64,000 bases of DNA from Hymenopus coronatus (GCA_030762935.1 CM060900.1:385751132-385815131); one strand, 5' to 3'. Shown: positions 46,045-58,319, counted from the stretch's first letter. The notes: generated by a model from the letters alone, not told the origin. Translations and numbers: made by a program.

Positions 46045-47535
46045 TCATTTAAACCGATAGATATGAACAATGAAGTGTATTTTCTACGAGACGTAAATAT
46101 TTAGAACAATTCACTCAGCAAATTTTTACAAACATTTTGCTTTGAAGTGACAAAATTCTTCTATTACTGCGCATTTTAAAAAGTACTTCAATATTAACAA
46201 GTATTTTAAGAAATAAATGAGATAAAGTTTCCTAATAGGGTTACAGTTCATGTTTAATAAGCTACGGAAATTCGAAATCTGACTCTAACTCGACAAGAAT
46301 GCGTTTGGGGGGCATATATTTTCCAGCAGAAAACGTTAAAAAAGAACCGCTAAACCAGGGCTTAAGATTACTCAATTATTCTGACTCATTCTATATCCGC
46401 AAACACAATACGAACGGTTCATGTGAATAAGGACCCAAAAGCTCACATTTTGAGAATAAATATGTTTACAGTTAGAAGTATGCATATACGTTACATTTCA
46501 CAACATATGTTAAGAATCATTTCTCGAAGTCACTTCTCCTTACTACGATACATACCCTGAGTATACATTTCGTGCTTTTCCATACTCAGTGGGAAACTTT
46601 AAGGAGTTTGGTATGTACCCGGAAAAATCCATTTGGAAATATTACCGTAAAATTTTAGGGAGAGGTAACAATTGTATAACGCATTTTAAGAGTCACCAGA
46701 GGTAATAATCTAGCGTTCGGATCCTCTTCGTCCAATCTATCCACTCGGAAACAGGGTAGCGAAGTACTGGCGACTATAAGAATAAAGTGTGATGAAGCAT
46801 CATCGTGCATAAACCACGTTTGTCGAATTAGTGTAAAAGCACGCCATCAGATAAATGAAGCAACTTATTTCGAGAATCAGTAGGTACGTTTATCCAGTAA
46901 GGCTTTAGGGGAGAAAAACGAGCCAATAAGATGGTCATGAAGATTCTACCACACCCATTGTTCGTGAGCCTCTATTTGTCCTGTGGTGCATTACTAGATT
47001 TTTCATAAACACAGATGTGACTGTTATTGTAATTAAATATACCGTCACGTATGAAGTCAACCTCATTAGTAACTAGGGTAAATGCTAATAACTGTATAAA
47101 AACAAACTCTACATAAAAGCTATTCTTTACTGAAACTTTACAGCATTTAATTTTTGCACAGGGTACTAGAAGATTTTCATACTGAGTTTTGCAGGTGTTC
47201 ATGTGACTAACGCCCTTCCTTATTGCAGTTTTTCTTGTAGTAGTTGAAGGTGTTTCGTCCACACTACAAAGAACTCGCTACTCAAGAGCCCAGTTTCATA
47301 TCCCTTGTGCTATTCCAACATCAGAAACCCTCAACTTAGAAGGTTCTGTCTCTCGCAAGTAGAGTTATGCCTCCCAGGATACCTTTCTGCCTAAAGTTGA
47401 CATTCTGATATAGCATTCTCAAATGCTAAGCCATAAATTTTGTACATATGCGTCAGTTCACTAGCTGGGTAGGTCATGTGAACGGTGTTACTCTAAAATA
47501 CACAAAACAGAACAAAAAAACAATAATTGTCTTTC
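46045..47535. other. No gene recognised
   Basis: AT-rich unique sequence. The 96-codon minus frame at 46972-47262 has no recognisable domain. Confidence 0.5.
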
Positions 47536-47539
47536 CATT

Positions 47540-48190
47540 ATTATTTGGGGTCCACAAGACACTGATGAATTACGTTTTTCATTCCTGGCACTAGGCACTG
47601 CTTCCAATTTTTTCTTGTCCAGTGATTGGATTGGGCTCTACTATCCCATTGGCAAATAAAACATAGCATTTTAGTGTAGCCTGATTGCATCTTAGTAGTA
47701 TGCCAGTAACTTTTAAATTTCCAAGTACCTGCTACTTATATTCTGCATATTTGGTTTTTTCTAGAATTAGTTTTAAGTTATGATATGTTTTCTTGAGATG
47801 AACTGAATGGGCTACAGGAACTGATGCATATTTATCTCCATTATACAATACCACACCTTTGAGACTAATTTTGGAGGTATCTATAAAAAGTCTCCATTCA
47901 CCTGCAATGTATTCAGCAGCTCCCAATGCAATCAATAAAACAGGAATATCGTGATAATATGTAAGATGTTCTTTCTGAGAGAAATATGGAATAAATTTCT
48001 CTTCAAGGTGTCTGTACTAAGAAAATTACGTTACTGAAAAGAGAAGATGTTTTTGTTTTAGTCTGGATCTCAATAACTTACCAGAATCCGTTAGGAAGGT
48101 TTAAGTCTCTAACCAAATCATTGAGTTCTGCCTGTGGTAGATAAAAATCCTGTTCTTGGATATCTAAATCACTGCTGCTGTCTTGAGAAT
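47540..48190 (-). pseudogene. Broken copy of a multi-copy arthropod gene family of unknown function
   Basis: Minus-strand frames in order: PQAELNDLVRDLNLPN (near 48060-48130), RSRLKQKHLLFS, YRHLEEKFIPYFSQKEHL, then the open frame 47732-47935 with GEWRLFIDTSKISLKGVVLY and HLKKTYHNLKLILEKTKYAEY. After a frame change near 47690, GYTKMLCFICQWDSRAQSNH and PGMKNVIHQCLVDPK follow, ending near 47541. I know this block order (WRLFIDSSK, GYTK-CCF-C-WDSR, KNV) from many uncharacterised arthropod proteins that occur in numerous copies per genome, so it is probably tied to mobile DNA. No function is established that I can name. The C-terminal half is absent. A short SINE B tail lies upstream. Confidence 0.65.
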
Positions 48191-48332
48191 ATGTTTTCAG
48201 AATCTTATGAAGATTTCTTTCCGAATGATTCTAATGGAGGAGGCACAGAAAGACCAGGGCCATGTGATATGGGTCTTCTTGCTTTCAATAAATGTGGATA
48301 AGCGGTTTTTTTCATATATGTTTTTTTTTCTT

Positions 48333-48382
48333 GTTGTAGTGCTTCACGCCCGCTTTTACTACTTGTGGCAACGCAGGCGATC
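48333..48382 (-). mobile_element. SINE B tail type 1, short fragment
   Basis: The minus-strand reading ATCGCCTGCGTTGCCACAAG then TAGTAAAAGCGGGCGTG equals the tail at 1020-1060 and the tail of the copy at 39363. Confidence 0.6.
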
Positions 48383-48384
48383 AT

Positions 48385-49145
48385 ATATGTTCAGTTGTCC
48401 TGTAACATCACATACATAAAAAGGGCAATCATGGACATGGTTTCGAGGTTCCTGATAGCTCAGGGCATTCTAGCTTGTTTTTGTTTAGTCCATTTCCTTA
48501 GTTGTTCTACGCAAGTTTGACTTACTTTTTGGAGCCATTTTTGTCTAGATTTTCAAGTTTCATATGAAAATAGGCTTTGTAGGTCTTTTTAACAAATTGT
48601 GTAATATTTTGTCTTTTCTTTTCTTTCGAACAACAAAATTGCCATAGATATGGCAAAATATATCAGGCTTATTTTTACACTTTCTAGAAGACACAGTGCT
48701 TCAAAGTACATAAATGTGTGATATACAGCTACCACTCACGTAAATAGTTCCTCACTATTTGAAAAGCAACTACAAACTGAGGCTAAATTAGCGGGGATTG
48801 AAATTATAAGACAGGTATTGTTATCTGTACATTTGTTACGTTGTTGTGAAAGAGATACATTTAAACAATGAAATTAGTAACATTCCTTACGTTGTAGATT
48901 CTTTTTTATTTCCATACAATTCTGTTTCACAGAAGTACATTACAACATTTTAGATGACTGCTAATTGTAAACTGATTAAAATTTTGGAACTAGCATATCA
49001 AATTTGGTAAAGTAGACATGTTTTGGAGGAAACCCAAGAATCATGCATACCGGTGTAAGTATAGTAAAACACATTTGGGTTGTCCAAAGATTTTATCGAC
49101 TGCGTCATGGTTCAAAACATCTTTGGGATAGCGTTAGATCATACC
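48385..49145. other. No gene recognised between two pseudogenes
   Basis: AT-rich. It may contain the remains of either flanking element, but nothing could be aligned by eye. Confidence 0.4.
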
Positions 49146-49149
49146 TTTC

Positions 49150-50460
49150 GCTGAATGTTAGCAGTCTGTCTTTACAGCCTTCCATCTACAACGTCTTTGT
49201 GAAGAACGTTTAGCCATAAAGTGACACCTATAAAACCCCAAATCAAACTGTAATACGCAGGTCTTCTTCCTGTTTGATCATTAGATATTGTACTGCCAGG
49301 CACCATCTAAATTCCAACAGTCCGGGTAATTTCGTCCGTGTATTTCTCTGTAACAGTCCAAATATTTACTATAGCTATGTCCGGCATTCTTGTGAAGAGG
49401 GGCCAGTGCCACTTTTTCATATTTCCCTGTCAACCAATCATGATTGTTCACTACACCTATGTTCTTGCTGTAGTGTTTTATAATTGGTTGTTGAACACTG
49501 GTCTTTTCTGTACTTCTGTTACATCTGATCTCTTCCACAAGAAGTCACTGGCTCTATTACTCAAAGTTTGATTCGACCGTTACACATCCATTATCATTTC
49601 TTTCTACAAAGCATTCACTTTGAATGTCAAAAGTGTAATCGTAGGTGGTTTTATATCGTGGAGAGAGAAATCTAAGGTTTATTTTCTTAGTTCCAGTAAC
49701 CTAAAATCAAGGTTTTGAAGGTGAAATAAAAACCTTCTGCATGTAAAAAAGTTACCAAAATAGATGTCACGGGAATGAGAGTTTTCAATACAATCCAACA
49801 TGTCAGCACCATCCTACTAATTGAAGCTAAGACATTCCTGCCAGTGGTTTCAGTTTCAATTGAATCTTTTCCGCAGCAAATGTCAAATTTATAGCAGTGA
49901 CCATTAGAACCTCATAGATCCCAAAATTGTCACTAAATCGCATAAGTTCCCCTCGAGTGGTATGTTTGAAGGTATTGCATTAATATTTTATACTGCTCTC
50001 ATCTATGGCAATGTGTTTTGAAAATTCACCAAATTCCTGAAATGAAGCATTTACCTTGGATATAGGTAGCTTCGGCTTCAATCCTTTATCTTACTTCTGC
50101 TCAGTAGCAAGAGCTTTGGTGACTAAATGAACAAAGATCTACAAATTTATCTATTTATTTCAAGACATGGAATTTATACAATGTCTAATCTATGTACCAC
50201 TTTGTGAGCAGTAACGCCTCTCAGAAGTAAGTCTAAAGCATGCTGAAAATATTAAATTATTAAGAAAATTCTGAGCCCATCAGGATCAAAAGAAAAACCA
50301 ACGGTGCCTTTATGTGAGGCTGCATACTATATAATTCCTTTAACAGTAACCCAAGCATATCAGTATAAATTACAATTTCTTTTCAATCTCAAAAGGCAGA
50401 TTTTTCGAATTTTCTTATTTCTTTCCAGTTTTCATTTGAAGAGTATTCATTTTCTGGGAA
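49150..50460 (-). pseudogene. piggyBac-type transposase, degenerate
   Basis: Minus-strand pieces in family order: LLKELYSMQPHIKAPLVFLL then ILMG near 50265-50360 (N-terminal helical region), EFGEFSKHIAIDES at 49997-50040 (first catalytic Asp in the IDES-like motif), SRDIYFGNFFTC near 49745-49785 (consensus F-D-NFF-T, Asp replaced by Gly), NGCVTVESNF near 49575-49600, and the open frame 49281-49538 with QQPIIKHYSKNIGVVNNHDW. The last is the block that usually reads YN..MGGVD..D; the first Asp is Asn here. A further C-terminal piece follows to about 49150. The pieces lie in different frames with stops between them, so it is dead. Inverted ends were not found. Confidence 0.7.
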
Positions 50461-50729
50461 TTTTGTGTGAAAGGTATTTATATCTTGAGTTTTCGTGCAT
50501 ATATTTGTTTTTTTAAATAGTCTTTTAAGGTCTAGAGGTAGCAGTTACTAATAAGTTCATCCTTTCTGAAGCGATGAAATGCTATTCAACTGGGCTGGGA
50601 CCATCACTAACATTTTCTATTCCTGTGGCGTCATCAAGTGTTTCATCCCCATTACTCAGACTATGTGGATCAGAAGTTATTAACACAATCATTATCGATT
50701 TGTTGTTCTCCGTGGTCTAGGGATAACAT

Positions 50730-50940
50730 GCTATCCTCCGGTTCCTTTACAACCGGCGAAGAGCGATGGACTTTTTTTGGGCAAAAATCTTTAGCATGGC
50801 TTCCTTCAGAATGAGAGAAAAGCCGTTGGTCCCGTGTCAATAAGGAGGACACGAGCAAAATGTTGCGGTTTGTTATACCCAATATAGAATGGAACGCTAA
50901 GAACGTCAGCAGAGAAAGAGCATCCATAAATAAAACTCAA
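50730..50940 (+). mobile_element. SINE G, copy 2
   Basis: Shares TTAGCATGGCTTCCTT, AAAGCCGTTGGTCC, GAACGCTAAGAACGTCAGCA and AAAGAGCATCCATAAATAAA with the copy at 25293-25530. Internally shorter and more diverged. Confidence 0.75.
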
Positions 50941-50944
50941 TTTA

Positions 50945-52590
50945 TCGTTATTAATCTCATTGGTAAAGTTATCATCACCTACAAATTCAGTGTTTCTTCT
51001 AGTGTAATTTCTTTGAATGCTTTTGTTGTATCTCTGAGTGTAATCTAAAATAAATTATTGCTCTCGTTTCATTAGTTGAAAATTGAAAAATCATCTACGT
51101 AACAATTAAAAATTCATACAAATTCAACGACGTATTTTAAAAATCAATGTACTTACCCCACCTTCAAAGAAAGCTTATATATAATACTGGGGAACAGCAG
51201 CTTACTTTTATTTCAAACAAAAAAACCTGCACAAGTAAATTACTTCGCGTGACAAATGCTTGCCTACTTATATAGAAGCAGCACTGCCTATCGCTCAACA
51301 TGAAGCTTTCTGTGTGCTGATGCAGTGGTAACACAAGGGCCCAGCGGTCTATAAATGGATCTATCATTTTTAGCTCACATTAAGCCTTAAATTCACTGCA
51401 GCTACAATTTCTTTATGTGATGCCATAAAAACAATCTTAATCTACAAGTTTACTTTAATGCAGAAACTTAAGTGCATTATAGTGATTAAAAGAGATAATC
51501 TTTCCTATGAACAGTCATTTGTACCTAACCACTGTAAATTAATACGTTACAAAGAATTGTACTTTTTTGTACATGTTATAACTAGGAATAACATCTTGGG
51601 GACCGATAGTGCGACAGAATCAAAGTTAGCGCAGCATGATATATTGTTTGTGATGTGACAATGTAGTGTGTACGTAGTGGTATTAATAGAAGGAAAGTGG
51701 AGCAGTGGTTGCGTGGTAGACTATGATATTTTCACTAGCAATGGAAGGCGATTGAGGTTGGGGGTGGCATAAATAAATACCACTGATAAATGGTAACAAA
51801 CACTTTTAAGGTTTACATACATTCAATTGCTGTTGTGCAACAAGTCGACAACATCATTATCCGTTACATTTTCTTTCAAGTTACATAGATTACAATGCAC
51901 ACCAACATACATTCGTAACGTGTCGAATTTGAGTCGTCTTCGTTTGGCCCGTAAACAGGCTTTGTATTCTGAAAAACACAAGATGTGTTTGTAGCAAAAC
52001 AGAAATAGAACACATTATCGACTATTGGGAAAGATACTGCATCAGCAATTGTTTCCATAGCAACACTTCGACATTTTGTATTTCAGGCATTGTTGAAAAT
52101 CCGACATTTTTTCTTCTAAACACTGTCTTCTCTTTCTTTTTCACACGGACTAAAACAGATGCCTCTGATTAATTGCTCGCACAAGTTTATCGACATCTTT
52201 TCGGGCTCGAGGCATTTCAAAGTTCTTGTTTCCAAATATGTGTTATTGTCGTGGATATATGTGCAAAGTTGTTCTGTATGAATTGCAAATCTTCATGCAA
52301 TCCATTTGAGACAAGAGATTTTACGATCTTGATTGAAAAACATGCGTATCATCAAAGGTATCAATTACCTGTAAAACTGTATTGAAATACACATCATAGT
52401 ATACTACCACGTGGAGCCAGGCTTCCCAAAGCTTTACTACAGGTTGTTTACATGTGGCACGTGATCGTCAATGCAGGTCGGTCTCTGCTCGGTAGGTGTG
52501 CAACTAGTATCCTCATGTGTCCAGCTATCCAGCCAATCCTAGTTATAACATTTCCACACCATTAGATAACCTTCTTGAGTTTTTGTTTGG
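50945..52590. other. No gene recognised; possible tRNA-like head at 51695-51770
   Basis: AT-rich. GGAGCAGTGGTTGCGTGGTA then GACTATG looks like the 5' half of a tRNA-derived SINE, but no B box is clear. Nothing else recognised. Confidence 0.4.
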
Positions 52591-52594
52591 TAAC

Positions 52595-52725
52595 GACGCT
52601 GTCAATTACCAGGATCATATCAGCGCCGCTGGTGTGCCGGAATTTTGTCCCGCAGAAGTTCTTTTGCATGCTGGTAATTCTACTGGCATGGGGCTGTCGC
52701 TTTTAAGCTAACTTAAAGACCCAGG
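52595..52725 (-). mobile_element. SINE A, copy 4 (headless)
   Basis: On the minus strand: TTAGCTTAAAAGCGACAGCC, CCAGCATGCAAAAGAACTTC, TGCGGGACAAAATTCCGGCA, CACCAGCGGCGCTGATATGA and TCCTGGTAATTGACAGCGTC. The tRNA-like head is missing. Confidence 0.75.
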
Positions 52726-52739
52726 CCGACAACCTTGTT

Positions 52740-53330
52740 GATGGTATATATAATGAAATAGAATAATTGCCTATTGAAATTTCATGTGACTTGAGTAATA
52801 AAATAGTATGTACGATAATGGGTTAAACATTCAACTAACGGAAATTAAACGACATATAGGAGCAGTGACCTCTATTACGCAGAAGATATACATCCATATT
52901 TGAAAGGATGCGACAGATACCTACAAAATTTGTGTGAGGTGTGCGTGTGAGTGTATTTGTGAGTGTGTGCATGTATGTCTGTGTCAATGCATATTCAGAG
53001 CGTAACTTCAAAATAAATATCAATTTGCACAAAAACCACCCTAGATTGTTACAAAAAAGGCGAAGAAACTGGGGAAGAAACTAACAAATAATCGATTAGT
53101 TGCTGTTTTGTGTTCTATCGTATTCTTGAATAAACCTTGCTTTCAGTCCATTCGTATTCTTTTGGGCTAGGACCTGTGCTAGGAGAAAGGGTGCCGCTTG
53201 AGGCAGGAACCCTCTTTACCACCTGCCGGCCGCAAAGAATGCGAATTCACTGTGTTTTATCTGCTTAATCACTGTGTATGTGAATTATATAAAAGTTCTT
53301 TAAGAATAAAGTAACCTTCCCAGTATTAGC
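52740..53330. other. No gene recognised; TG-rich patch near 52930-52985
   Basis: Short TG repeats (GTGTGCGTGTGAGTG). 53190-53240 is GC-richer (ACCACCTGCCGGCCGCAAAG). No gene. Confidence 0.45.
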
Positions 53331-53334
53331 CTGA

Positions 53335-53450
53335 TGACCCGGAAAAATTCCCAAAAAACTGCGGCTCAGAGAGTTCGGCCGAATCGAACCCACGACCTCC
53401 TAAATGAGGTACCAGGCGGAACGAGTGAGCCATCTGGCTCGGTTGTAAAT
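53335..53450 (-). mobile_element. SINE H (tRNA-derived), single copy
   Basis: On the minus strand: CCGAGCCAGATGGCTCACTC, TACCTCATTTAGGAGGTCGT and GGGTTCGATTCGGCC, a head with a good B box and a readable A-box region, followed by GCCGCAGTTTTTTGGGAATT. It continues beyond the length of a tRNA, and the acceptor stem does not pair, so it is read as a SINE head. Confidence 0.55.
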
Positions 53451-53454
53451 ACAG

Positions 53455-54500
53455 TTAATTTCCGTTTGTTACCATTTACTGTTAGGTTAACGTTCAAGCA
53501 AACGAGATTATGGCAATATAAAGGAAGAGTACATTTTGCTTAAAATGGTTAAACACTCAAAACATTTTCTTATGTGCAAAGTACTGAAATTGAGAATCTT
53601 ACGCATAGTGTCAAAAAGTTAATGTTATTTCTGTGAATAGAGCGCACAGATTTTTATTAACATGAACCAAAGATGGCTGAAACTTGTGAGAGGTCGACTG
53701 GTAGTAAAATTTGAGGTGCTGATAATCAAAAGCGGAATGTTAGAGAAGTGCTTGTATACGATGTGCACTCGGGCTTAATCACAGGGCCGTGTTTACTTGA
53801 GGCTGGGCCATAAATGTGAAGGCCGGTAGATAGGACATTACAATCCTTCAGATAAGGACGCTGTAGAATATAACGGCCCGTTCTGAGAGAACGTGTAGAC
53901 CCCGATTTCCTGCTCGAACAAACACCGCTATGTTCTTAACGCTGAACACAACGAAACTGGGATCCGAGAGGATGGAATTCTGTGGGAAGGTACATACAGT
54001 TCAACAGCGCCTTACTAAACGCCAAGTGTGCTGCTTTAAGAAGTTGATACTTGAACAATAAAGTGAAACATTGACTTATTTCTGTTGTATTATTGCAGAA
54101 AAGAGAACAAGGCAGGGGGACACAGGTAAATATATTTTGAAATAAACTCTCATGTTTTTTTTTTCCTTGGATATAAATTTAAATGTATTTTTGGTAAATT
54201 CGTAAATCTTTCATAGCAATAAACTATGTAGATAATTAAAAAGTGCGTATGTAAGTTGGGTTAACAGTGTTTCGCAATTGATGCCAATTGTTAAGATATA
54301 CCTTCTTCCTTGCTCAATGCGGGCAATAAAAGGAAACCATTTTTGGTTACCAACATTACCGTAAGGTGCTGATAGATGTTGCCTGACCAATCTGAGTTAC
54401 CTTCACACTCAAATTTCAGGATTGTCAACGTAATGTAATTGTGTAATTTTATTGTATTGCGCAACCAAATATTGCCTATTTTAATGCAGTTGAAGTAGCA
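53455..54500. other. No gene recognised; possible micro-exon at 54099-54125
   Basis: 53700-54010 is GC-richer unique sequence. At 54099-54125 a 27-base segment lies between TTGTATTATTGCAG and GTAAAT, a good acceptor and donor pair. It may be chance. Confidence 0.3.
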
Positions 54501-54501
54501 G

Positions 54502-54502
54502 A

Positions 54503-54551
<49 letters not shown>
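54502..54551. repeat. (AAT)n microsatellite
   Basis: About sixteen AAT/ATA units. The poly-Tyr minus frame is an artefact. Confidence 0.95.
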
Positions 54552-54552
<1 letters not shown>

Positions 54553-54554
54553 GT

Positions 54555-55425
54555 AGATAGAACTCTAATTAGCAATTAAAGTCCCACGCACAAAGTCATA
54601 ATGAACTTAAGTGCATTGGAAATGGTTTTAACGCATTAAAAAGTCCATATTTTTATATAATATATGTATATATTCTTATCTTCGAAAACACCAGATTAAG
54701 TTTGAACTTTCCTATTCATACATCAACGCTTACGAGATTTGTGACCATAAGTTAGGTTATTCTATTACATACGAAAATAGGTCATCAAATATTTTGAAAG
54801 AGACCATAGAGAATGAGAATAGAGGGGATAGATAATATAGAACGTGAGCAAATATTTAGTTCAAAATAAAAACGGTATTTATGTTCCTGACACAATCCAA
54901 AACTTACAAAATGGTCTTAGACGTGAAATGCGCAGAAATTAAAAGTGCCAAATACACTGTTAATGGTTTCAATGTTATTATTGCTTCAGGAAAAGAAAGC
55001 TTAATTTTTAAAATTAGCATCATCAAGTGCTTTCTTCTGCGTAGAAGATATTTTAATACAAGACTTGAAGTTCATGTTCGTTTTGGCCAGGGAGAGAGAA
55101 ATGTAATGATTAAAATTACTAATGCAGATTTAAAAATATTCAAATGTAGACCACTGCGTTGTACCTCAATATTATGAACTATATCTGAGGAAACAAAAGA
55201 GACAGAGCATTTCTATAGTTATAGGAGAAATGTCAGTAAAAGTAAGAAACTATAAGGTCGATCTAACGCATACTATGCTGCCACCAAGATGAAGATTTCA
55301 GATACATAACTAAGAAAAAACGATTACTTGAGTAAAGTGTGATTTTAATTTTCCGAAAACATATTACATAATTTCATGTCCATCAATTACCTAATAATCC
55401 CATTAGATGTTGTTATGATTATGAT
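54555..55425. other. No gene recognised
   Basis: AT-rich. The 98-codon plus frame at 54881-55177 has plausible composition (VLDVKCAEIKSAKYTVNG) but no recognisable family. Confidence 0.4.
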
Positions 55426-55610
55426 GATGATTATTATGAATATTATTATTGTTGTTGTTGTTGATGTCATAGACTCAGAGTGCTCAGATGCTCACTAGTT
55501 AATTTGGATTCCAAGCTAAAATTATTATTATTATTAGTTGAAGTAGTAATAGCAGTAGTAGTAGCAGTAGCAGTTTTATTGCTAGTAGAAGTAATTAAAT
55601 GTATAGTATT
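55426..55610. repeat. Scattered TTG, ATT, TAG and CAG trinucleotide repeats
   Basis: GTTGTTGTTGTTG, ATTATTATTATTA and AGTAGTAGTAGCAGTAGCAG tracts within 180 bases. Confidence 0.9.
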
Positions 55611-55699
55611 GTATCAATTGCGTCACAAAGTCGCATGGGGCGGGTGACCATACGTGCTCTGTAAAATACTTTAATTGAAAGTGTTACATACCCCTATGT

Positions 55700-56770
55700 T
55701 TATATATATATATATATACTTGCTACAACATAAGAACAATAAACCAACTAAAAAGAGAACACACTATATCACACATGCATATACTCGCATTCATACCTAC
55801 ACCCACGTATCCACACATATAGATGCTCATATACTAAATATGTTAATACATTATTTACATAAACATCTTATCTCTTAGTAAATGTAAATCCAATAAGCTT
55901 GAGCACATTTTTGATCAGTTTATGCTGTTCCTAGAATACTGTCATCCGCCTGTTTGAAGCTAATAATTCCTCCGGCAACAATTTGTCCCTTCCCATCCTC
56001 CATCTGTACGCAGTCTACCAAAATATGCGTCCAGTCATCTTGATTCCCGCACAATAGGCAAATCCTCCTACCAGCTTTATCCACAACCTTACGAGCTTTC
56101 CACCCTCCCTACCTAAGACACGCTATTTCCTTCATCTGTTTCATACCCAATTCTAAAACATATGTTTCTTTATCTCGCCCATTTTTTATTTCATTTTGTA
56201 GCTCTAATGACGAATTTTTTCTACATTCAGATTCTATTTTCTGCACGTTTATATCCTATATGTAGACGTGTTTTTACATTTTTCACGAGGTTATATCTGT
56301 TTTCTTTACCCCTTTGCCAAATATTGCATAAACCATTTGTTTATAATTGCAGTTTTAGCTCCGCTGTCCACCATTTTGAATACTCTACGTTATTCATTAA
56401 TACCAATATTATTTTGCTCTCAAATTTGTTTGGTCACCTTTAATTATTCGGAGTATCTATCTATACTTATTTTAGAAAATACAGCTTCTTCCCGACTCAT
56501 GCCTCATGAAGAATCCCGTAGCTTGAAATACCCCTTTCTAAACGCAAAACACGTTTCCAGAAATTGCATTGTATTTTATTTACATTGTCTACCCTCTCCC
56601 ATCCCCATACCGCACTTCCATATAACAATGAAGACCTAACCATTGCTCTATATATGTTTTGTAATGTTTTACTGGCATATCTGGTACCCCGACTAATAAC
56701 CTCAGTATTTCATACTTGTTCAGGTAAAATATAGTCAATTAATTGCTTTTCCCTTTTTTCACGTGAAGCT
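55700..56770 (-). pseudogene. Non-LTR retrotransposon (LINE) 3' fragment
   Basis: Minus-strand reading: SRGTRYASKTLQNIYRAMV and SSLLYGSAVWGWERV then IQCNFWKRVLRLERGISSYG (about 56500-56700). This is the post-reverse-transcriptase block of jockey/I/CR1-like elements (LLYG.E.WG...Q..F.KR.L). Further on, AGRRICLLCGNQDDWTHILV then DC (about 55985-56080) gives C-x2-C-x7-H-x4-C, the zinc-knuckle-like motif near the C-terminus of such ORF2 proteins. The frame ends at a TAA at 55920-55922. Stops and frame changes separate the two blocks. The noncoding 3' part ends near a TA-rich tract at 55698-55718. Confidence 0.78.
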
Positions 56771-57865
56771 GGAAGTCACCACCTAATTTATAAAAACAAA
56801 GGGAAAAAGCAAACAAAGTCGGAAATAACACGAAAACGCCTTGTTAAAAGCGCTGCCCAAGATAATATTATATGTTTCAGGAACATTAAGCAGTTTTACA
56901 ATAATAAACGTTAGAAGATGATAATAATAGTAATAATAATAGAAACAACAACAGCAATAATAGTAATAATAATAATAATAATAATAATAGAATAGTAATT
57001 TGCTACTTACAGATTAACATTAATTATTTGAGTAATTAATTTAATTGTGTGTACTTAACATAACTTCGTAGTACACGGCATTAGTTGCGAAAAAGAGGAA
57101 CGGCAAACAATATTTCAAATCAATCAGTATTACTTTAAGGTATTATAATTTTATTTACTAGATATTGAGGAATAAAATTTAAAAATAAAAGTGCCAGAAT
57201 CCATGTTTAGCGTTCTGGCTTGATTTAAATTGCCTTTTTTCTGTGACTATATAGTTTTAGGTGCTTACATCCCGTGCTGCTCCTATCGTTAACTTTGAGC
57301 TTTTCTGAGAAGCTGTTTCTTTCAATTTAGGTTATTTTACATCTATTCTATTTTCAATTATCCTCTCGCATGCCTTTGATCTCTGTAGGTTCTCCTAGCA
57401 GAGCCATCCGTTTGCCTTAAACAGCCCTTGCGGATGTGAAATGTGAAAGCATACCTAATTGGAAATAGAAAATTCTGCACCTCTCCTATTTTATCGATTA
57501 CGTTCATTTTATGCAACTTCTGAGGTAGGGTGCTTCTAATGTGTTATACTACCTAGGAAAATGGTCGCCAATTTGAAACTTGTAATTTTAGGCAGAAGCT
57601 AAAGAGTGATCTATGTGTAAAATACCGATTTTTTATTTCAATACCGTGTCTTGGTTAAAATTATGAACTAAGTGATAACATGATTATCGATGTCTTGAAA
57701 TATCTGCAATATAATGAAAATACTTTTTTGTACAAAGCCTGGCTGGATCAGAAAAAATGCAAACTGGCCCTAAATTATAAATTTCTTTCTGCTTCTGATT
57801 TCTGACGCCCTTCATTAGTTTCTGACGCATAATACTGCACTGGCGATAATCTAGATATGTATTAT
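56771..57865. other. No gene recognised; AAT microsatellite at 56915-56990
   Basis: AT-rich, with an interrupted AAT tract. Nothing else. Confidence 0.55.
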
Positions 57866-57869
57866 TACA

Positions 57870-58315
57870 TGTATTGCTAAGTTCTATTGTTATATTTACA
57901 TTACCATGTGTATACCTTTTTACTATTAGAACTAGCTGAAAAATTCAATGCTACAGCCAGATTTTGAGCACTGTTCTCGCGTTCTACTGAGATTGCTTTA
58001 ACCACAGAACTACTGTGACAAAATGCCCTATGCCATTGTATCCTACAACTGATTCGTATTTTTAGCCGGTCAACTACCCGATATGTCTCTCTTCAGAGAA
58101 TATTTTAATGACGGCTCACATTCCTAAGTACCTTGTAGTCCGGTAATATTAACATAGATATTACTAAATTTTATTGGGTAGTCTTATTATTATATTAGTA
58201 AATATTCTTATATTTATGTTATTATGGGTATACTTTCTTACTGTTAAAATTAGCTAAAATTTCTACACAGCAGTCGGGATTCGAACACTGTTCTCCACTC
58301 GGTGTTAGGAATGAA
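57870..58315 (-). mobile_element. Two SINE E copies in tandem, minus strand
   Basis: The first (57870-58020) reads on minus GTAGTTCTGTGGTTAAAGCA, TGCTCAAAATCTGGCTGTAG and CATTGAATTTTTCAGCTAGT. The second (58160-58315) has GAACAGTGTTCGAATCCCGA, then AAATTTTAGCTAATTTTAAC and a similar AT-rich 3' part with TATACCCATAATAACATAAA. They lie in the same orientation about 140 bases apart. Confidence 0.65.
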
Positions 58316-58319
58316 TGTC

